DNA from: Candidatus Thiomargarita nelsonii
GTDB taxonomy: Bacteria; Pseudomonadota; Gammaproteobacteria; Beggiatoales; Beggiatoaceae
Assembly (NCBI GenBank): GCA_000785145.2
Contig: JSZA02000063.1
Location: 1 to 37,191 of the forward strand
DNA: 37,191 nt
Reading direction: 5' to 3'
In this document: positions 33,604 through 37,191 of the stretch, piece by piece
Numbering within the stretch: the stretch's first letter is position 1
Layout: every line of letters starts with the position of its first letter
The notes under the pieces: generated by a model
What the model saw: only the letters and a program-made list of their open reading frames with translations
Databases searched by the model: none
What the model was told of the DNA's origin: nothing
Translations under genes and position numbers: made by a program

Positions 33604-34350
33604 ATGAGCCGTGGCGCACCAATTGGCTTTAGTCAACCGATTAAACAGGCTTGGTTAAATTTTACCGTGCAACGAAAGTTAGAAGGCAAATCCCACTCTG
33701 AAATTAGGGCCGCATTAAATGATTTTTTATCTGATCAAGTTTCCGTGGGTAGCACAAGCCGAAATAGTAATCGACAAAAAGTCATTAGTATTTTATCCAA
33801 AATTTGGCTCAATGTACCGCAACCGGTTAAATCCTTTAGAGATGAAGGTTTGGCATTATTCAAGCGTTTGCCTGAGGATAAACATGTGGCAGTGCATTGG
33901 GGGATGGTAATGGCAGTTTATCCGTTTTTTGCGACGGCGGCTGAGCATGTAGGGCGTTTATTACGCTTACAAGAATATGTTTCGGCGGCACAGTTACAAA
34001 AGCGGCTACGTGAAAAAATGGGAGAACGGGATACGGTTTCTACGGCTGCGCGTAAATTGATGCGTTGCTGGGTGCAGTGGGAGGTGTTGAAGGATACTGG
34101 CAAGAGAGGAAACTATGCGGCAACGGGAACGCAGACGATTAGTGATGCCCAGTTGACTTCTTGGTTGTTGGAAAGTGCTTTGATTGCTAGTCAAGGGCAA
34201 TCGGCGGTGTTAGATAATTTGGTGAATTATACGCCAACGTTGTTCCCTTTTAATTTGTCGTCTCGTTATTTTATGCCTAATGAGCGATTGGAGACGTTTA
34301 GTCAAGGCGTGAATGAGGTGAGTGTGACGTTTAGTCATTATGAGGTTTAG
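33604..34350 (+). CDS. Conserved protein of unknown function
   Basis: A 248-aa soluble protein, MSRGAPIGFSQPIKQAWLNF..., with VSVGSTSRNSNRQKVISILS, then HVAVHWGMVMAVYPFFATAA and the helical GRLLRLQEYVSAAQLQKRLR. The segment REKMGERDTVSTAARKLMRC, followed by WVQWEVLKDTGKRGNYAATG, looks like a winged-helix-type DNA-binding unit. I have a sense of relatives in other gammaproteobacteria and planctomycetes, often in accessory or defence regions, but I cannot name a family with confidence. It is a single gene with no overlapping partner, and its own hairpin terminator lies 21 bp after the stop. The frame is intact. Confidence 0.7.
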   Translation: MSRGAPIGFSQPIKQAWLNFTVQRKLEGKSHSEIRAALNDFLSDQVSVGSTSRNSNRQKVISILSKIWLNVPQPVKSFRDEGLALFKRLPEDKHVAVHWGMVMAVYPFFATAAEHVGRLLRLQEYVSAAQLQKRLREKMGERDTVSTAARKLMRCWVQWEVLKDTGKRGNYAATGTQTISDAQLTSWLLESALIASQGQSAVLDNLVNYTPTLFPFNLSSRYFMPNERLETFSQGVNEVSVTFSHYEV

Positions 34351-34370
34351 TTGCAGGCCACCACCAGCTT

Positions 34371-34410
34371 AAAAATCCTATTTTTTAAAATTTAAAAAAA
34401 TAGGATTTTT
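34371..34410 (+). terminator. AAATCCTATTTTTT hairpin after the 248-aa gene
   Basis: AAAAATCCTATTTTTTAAA pairs with its complement, with a T-tract, 21 bp after the stop codon. It is the longest-looped member of the family. Confidence 0.75.
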
Positions 34411-34536
34411 TTGATACCAGCCTTTTCATTTGACTCACATTCTCCGATTCATTTATGTTAGGATTAACACATTGATAAATGAGTTAAAATATTTTGTTAT
34501 CAGTTCATAACATTTATTTATTAGGAGTAAGACCTC

Positions 34537-34868
34537 ATGCAAGCACCTCCAGATATCCATCTAGGCAGTAGCGAGGCAGTCACTGGCTACCACATCCATG
34601 CTAAGGATGGAGAGATCGGTCATCTGGAAGATTTTATTATCACCGATCAGGCGTGGAAGGTGGGCTATCTGGAGGTTGACACTCGCAACTGGTGGCCCAG
34701 GTGCTGGTAATGCCTAGCTGGCTCGAAAGCGTGGATTGGGCGGAAAGTGAAATATTGGTGAACCTGACATGTGAGGCGATCCAAGGCGCACCGGAATATG
34801 ATCCTTCACAAACCATCAGCAAGGATTATGAACTTCGGCTCTTTGAATATTATAAGCAGTTTATTTAG
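34537..34868 (+). pseudogene. PRC-barrel domain protein, frameshifted
   Basis: TAGGAG sits upstream of ATG at 34537. The protein begins MQAPPDIHLGSSEAVTGYHI, then KDGEIGHLEDFIITDQAWKV, a PRC-barrel (beta-barrel) fold used in photosynthetic reaction-centre H subunits and many stress-related soluble proteins. After DTRNWWP the frame reads RCW-stop. A different frame continues VLVMPSWLESVDWAESEI and then ISKDYELRLFEYYKQFI, stopping at 34866-34868. An indel near 34695-34705 is required. Either a sequencing error or a recent mutation is possible, because the rest is in good order. The restored protein is about 110 aa. Confidence 0.75.
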
Positions 34869-34921
34869 GAGTCCAAGATTTATCTTGGACAGGGCTCGCC
34901 CAAGATAAATCTTGGACTCCT
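34867..34921. repeat. Palindromic repeat, AGTCCAAGATTTATCTTGG type
   Basis: Arms 34867-34888 and 34900-34921 are the same 22-bp sequences as at 1544-1592, with an 11-bp loop instead of 5. It follows the PRC-barrel stop codon directly and ends 46 bp before the ATPase start. Confidence 0.85.
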
Positions 34922-34966
34922 GTGTTGGTGTACCGTAAGCGTGGAGACTATGGTTGGAGAAATGCC

Positions 34967-36409
34967 ATGATTACCAAAATTGAAATCGACGGATTTAAAA
35001 CGTTTAATAATTTTAAAATTGAACTTTCTCCTTTTGTTATTATTGCAGGTGCTAACGGTTCGGGAAAAAGTAATCTGTTTGATGCGATTCTTTTGTTATC
35101 CCGTTTAGCGGAAACGGATCTGAAATCTGCTTTTCAAGAGCAACGGGGCGAAGCGCGTGAACTATTTACTCAATATCCTGATGGGAATTATGCTAAGCAG
35201 ATGCGTTTTATTGTGGAAGTATTAGTAGATCGAGAGGTGAAGGATAGTTGGGGTGGTGAAAAAAAATTAAAATATACCCGCTTAAAATATACGTTGGAAA
35301 TATCTCGTGATAAAGATAAAAGGGGGTTGGATAGATTATACATTACCAAAGAAGAATTGTTACCTATCAAAAAAGCGACTGATAAATGGTGTAAACACTA
35401 TGCCAAACGTGATTATTGGATACCTAAAATTAAGGGAGGGCGTAACGTCGCATTTATCAATACCGAACCTGATACTGAAAAGCGTATCCCCACCATTTAT
35501 CTACGGCAAGATGGAACAAGGGGTGGAAAGCCCAGTCGCGCTGATGAGGTAGAACAAACGGTATTGAGTGGTGTTGCCAATACGGAATTTCCTCATGCTT
35601 TTGCCATGCGAGAAGAAATGAGGCGTTGGAAACTGCTCCAATTAAATCCAGTGAAATTAAGAAAACCAAGTCCTATACTTGCTAAAGACTTCATTGGCGC
35701 AGATGGTTCCAATTTGCCGGCGGCTTTAGCTAGAATGAAGGCCGAAGATTTGTATGTGACTAAGGATATTTCAAGAGAAATTAATAACTTGTTACCAGGC
35801 ATTACTGCCATTGATGTTGAAGAAGATAGAAGTAAAGATCAATATGTACTTATTTCAATATCGCAGGATGGCAGAAAATTTTCATCTAGGGTATTGTCAG
35901 AAGGCACGTTGAGAGTATTAGCACTTCTGGTTTTTAAATTAGATATCCAACATAAAGGAGTGCTTTGTTTTGAAGAACCAGAAAATGGTATTCATCCTTT
36001 CAGATTAGAAAATCTGACTACACTATTACGTGAATTAGCAAGTGATTTTGAAAATGAAGAAGAACAAGATATACCCCTGAGACAACTTATTATCAATACC
36101 CATCCCCCCATTTTAGTCGGTAATTTTTTTAAAAATCATGAACTTGATTGCAACATACTCTATGCGACATTGTTTTCTAAAGTTGATCCACAGAAAAAAC
36201 AAGCGTTAAGATTTACCAAGATGATACCAGTCACAGTACACCCAGCACAGTCACTTTTTGATTTTGGTGACATAACAGAACAAGAACAAAAGATAACGCT
36301 TTCTGAAGTTCAAAAATATTTGCAAACAAAAGATTTTGAAGGAGTATTAACCCCGCTTTTAAGTCAGTACAACAAGATGAAAACGAAAAAATTTGTAAAA
36401 ATTGGGTAG
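34967..36409 (+). CDS. AAA_21/OLD-like ABC-type ATPase
   Basis: A 481-aa SMC/RecF-type ATPase from MITKIEIDGFKTFNNFKIEL; GGAGA lies 6 bp before this ATG, so I reject the longer frame. Walker A is GANGSGKSN (28-35). The signature-like VLSEGTLRVLALLVFKL lies near 310, Walker B is GVLCFEEPENGIHPF, and the H-loop is IINTHPPILVGNF. This arrangement occurs in AAA_21/AAA_15 ATPases, which often belong to phage-defence or toxin systems and usually need a partner nuclease. No TOPRIM or nuclease domain is fused, and no partner lies immediately downstream. Function is therefore open. The insert between residues 90 and 200 is charged and probably coiled. Confidence 0.88.
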   Translation: MITKIEIDGFKTFNNFKIELSPFVIIAGANGSGKSNLFDAILLLSRLAETDLKSAFQEQRGEARELFTQYPDGNYAKQMRFIVEVLVDREVKDSWGGEKKLKYTRLKYTLEISRDKDKRGLDRLYITKEELLPIKKATDKWCKHYAKRDYWIPKIKGGRNVAFINTEPDTEKRIPTIYLRQDGTRGGKPSRADEVEQTVLSGVANTEFPHAFAMREEMRRWKLLQLNPVKLRKPSPILAKDFIGADGSNLPAALARMKAEDLYVTKDISREINNLLPGITAIDVEEDRSKDQYVLISISQDGRKFSSRVLSEGTLRVLALLVFKLDIQHKGVLCFEEPENGIHPFRLENLTTLLRELASDFENEEEQDIPLRQLIINTHPPILVGNFFKNHELDCNILYATLFSKVDPQKKQALRFTKMIPVTVHPAQSLFDFGDITEQEQKITLSEVQKYLQTKDFEGVLTPLLSQYNKMKTKKFVKIG

Positions 36410-36715
36410 CGATTGTAGCAGTACAAATGACAGAGACTTAGAAAATGGTAGGCGATAAATCGCCAAACATCAATGCCAGCTCGTAGTAGTCGCTTTAGCG
36501 ACTTGGTAGCCGCACGTTGAACCTATCATAAACGTTACAGGAAAATCTATACATGTAGGGTGGATTAAGCGATAGCGTATCCACCTGACATAAGCTTAAC
36601 TTAATGGCATTGGGTTATAAACGGGCTCAGAGGAAAATGCTCCTCGCGGTGAGAAATCCTATTTTTTCAAAAAATAGGATTTCTATAAATTTTTCAACTT
36701 TCAAAGAAATCCTAT
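36410..36715. repeat. Repeat cluster: CGCTTTAGCG motif, MITE end and hairpin
   Basis: TAGTCGCTTTAGCGACTT (near 36487-36504) and GGCGATAAATCGCC (near 36452) repeat the pair seen at 11333-11375. A MITE remnant has an internal GTAGGGTGGATTAAGCG segment (36556 onward) and the right end CTTAACTTAATGGCATTG (36595-36612), but no left end. An AGAAATCCTATTTTTT hairpin lies at 36652-36684, and half of one near 36704-36716. I see no gene here. Confidence 0.7.
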
Positions 36716-36868
36716 TTATAAGCGTATGCTTCTGAAACGGTTAGGCTCATATCTTGCCTCTGGATTCCAATTTTCGACATTTGACCACTCACCAAAAAAA
36801 CAAATATAAGCCGCACCATCATAACGTTTTGCAGTCAATAAAACTTCAGCCTCTTTTATTCTTGCCAT
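36716..36868 (-). pseudogene. HEPN-domain protein remnant (internal deletion)
   Basis: A 50-codon frame reading MARIKEAEVLLTAKRYDGAA, then YICFFGEWSNVENWNPEARY. The first half matches the N-terminus of HEPN-type proteins (KEAEVLLxAKRYDGAxYLCG) and the second half matches their C-terminus (EWSxVxxWxPEARY). The middle, about 60-70 residues with the R-x4-6-H active motif, is missing, so the join is a deletion. HEPN proteins are commonly RNases or nucleotidyltransferase partners in toxin-antitoxin pairs. Its start lies close to the divergent ATPase gene at 36946. Confidence 0.65.
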
Positions 36869-36945
36869 AACATCGCTGTGACAACTAATTTTTGTAAATT
36901 CTGCTAAAATATATAATATAAAACAATTTCTAAGCGAGGAGTTCC

Positions 36946-37191
36946 ATGCGTTACTTCAATACTTATGGTCCAGTAGAGGAAACCCAACATTATATAGTCT
37001 CCCGTAGCGAATTGCTTGCGACTCTCGTCACAGAAATTGAGCAAGGAAGCTATTTTACTATCTACGCGCCACGACAAATGGGCAAAACGACGATATTGCA
37101 ACGTTTGGAAAAGATTCTTTTGACACAAAAAACTTATTTACCACTTACCTTCAGTTTTGAGTCATCCGAAAATGCACCGCTTGCTGACTTT
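36946..37191 (+). CDS. AAA_35-like ATP-binding protein, partial
   Basis: The gene runs off the right edge, leaving 82 codons. GAGGAG lies 5 bp before the ATG. It reads MRYFNTYGPVEETQHYIVSR, then a TIYAPRQMGKTTILQRLEKI segment with Walker A APRQMGKTT. This N-terminus (RYFNTxGPVxPxxHYxVxR... FTIxAPRQxGKTT) is characteristic of AAA_35/AAA-like STAND-type ATPases common in cyanobacteria and filamentous sulfur bacteria, where they occur in many copies. The function is not known. Walker B and later sensor motifs are beyond the window. Confidence 0.82.
   Translation, partial: MRYFNTYGPVEETQHYIVSRSELLATLVTEIEQGSYFTIYAPRQMGKTTILQRLEKILLTQKTYLPLTFSFESSENAPLADF

Noticed and set aside
1..37191. CRISPR array, tRNA or rRNA genes
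   Set aside because: The many repeats are dispersed palindromes without regular spacers. No cloverleaf or rRNA-like sequence was seen on reading both strands, although a covariance search was not possible.

Overview
The window looks like a chromosomal segment of a gammaproteobacterium with a moderately AT-rich, repeat-laden genome. The intact core genes (proB, greA, carB, groES/groEL) and the Cus-type metal efflux proteins are gammaproteobacterial in character. The mix of many short palindromic repeat families, MITE-like elements, retropepsin-like proteases, PIN/Uma2/HEPN-type accessory genes and many broken genes recalls large filamentous sulfur bacteria (Thiotrichales/Beggiatoaceae). That placement is an inference from protein style; no marker gene here proves it.

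Layout. 1-1449: a frameshifted FAD-linked oxidase running off the left edge. 1654-7473: a core block with proB (+) and the convergent carB-greA operon (-). A partial duplication of the greA 3' end and a truncated retropepsin pair lie between them. 7753-11600: accessory and decaying DNA with a PD-(D/E)XK-like protein, a collapsed serine hydrolase, an AAA ATPase remnant split by a MITE, and about 1.8 kb of scrambled repeat-rich sequence. 11628-17020: metal resistance, with cusB and cusA separated by a GNAT acetyltransferase and a collapsed mercury-resistance (merR/merT/merP) remnant. 17162-21555: an orphan UPF0175-type antitoxin, a secreted BACON-domain protein with a dinucleotide-slip frameshift, a 58-aa basic protein, a Uma2 nuclease, and a broken torD-like/hybE-like pair with a MITE inside torD. 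21617-24250: a degraded GmrSD-type (DUF262/DUF1524) restriction gene and a PIN toxin-antitoxin pair. 24482-27794: an unknown protein and the groESL operon with a CIRCE operator. 27955-32850: an orphan PAS histidine kinase, a second retropepsin pair, an ORF-less group II intron just upstream of that pair, and two FixJ-like response regulators. 33102-37191: a broken DUF-type protein, an unknown 248-aa protein, a frameshifted PRC-barrel gene, an AAA_21-type ATPase, a HEPN remnant, and the start of an AAA_35-like ATPase running off the right edge.

Three non-gene signals stand out. First, a MITE-like family has 18-bp terminal inverted repeats (CAATGCCATTAAGTTAAG). Two copies are flanked by exact 11-bp target duplications and visibly interrupt coding frames. 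Second, an apparently complete ORF-less group II intron has recognisable domains V and VI and carries two long near-perfect palindromes. Third, an AAATCCTATTT hairpin family with T-tracts sits 20-25 bp after several stop codons and probably supplies terminators.

About a dozen accessory genes are broken while the housekeeping genes are open throughout. This points to genuine decay of the accessory genome more than to uniformly poor sequence, although single-base lesions could individually be sequencing errors.
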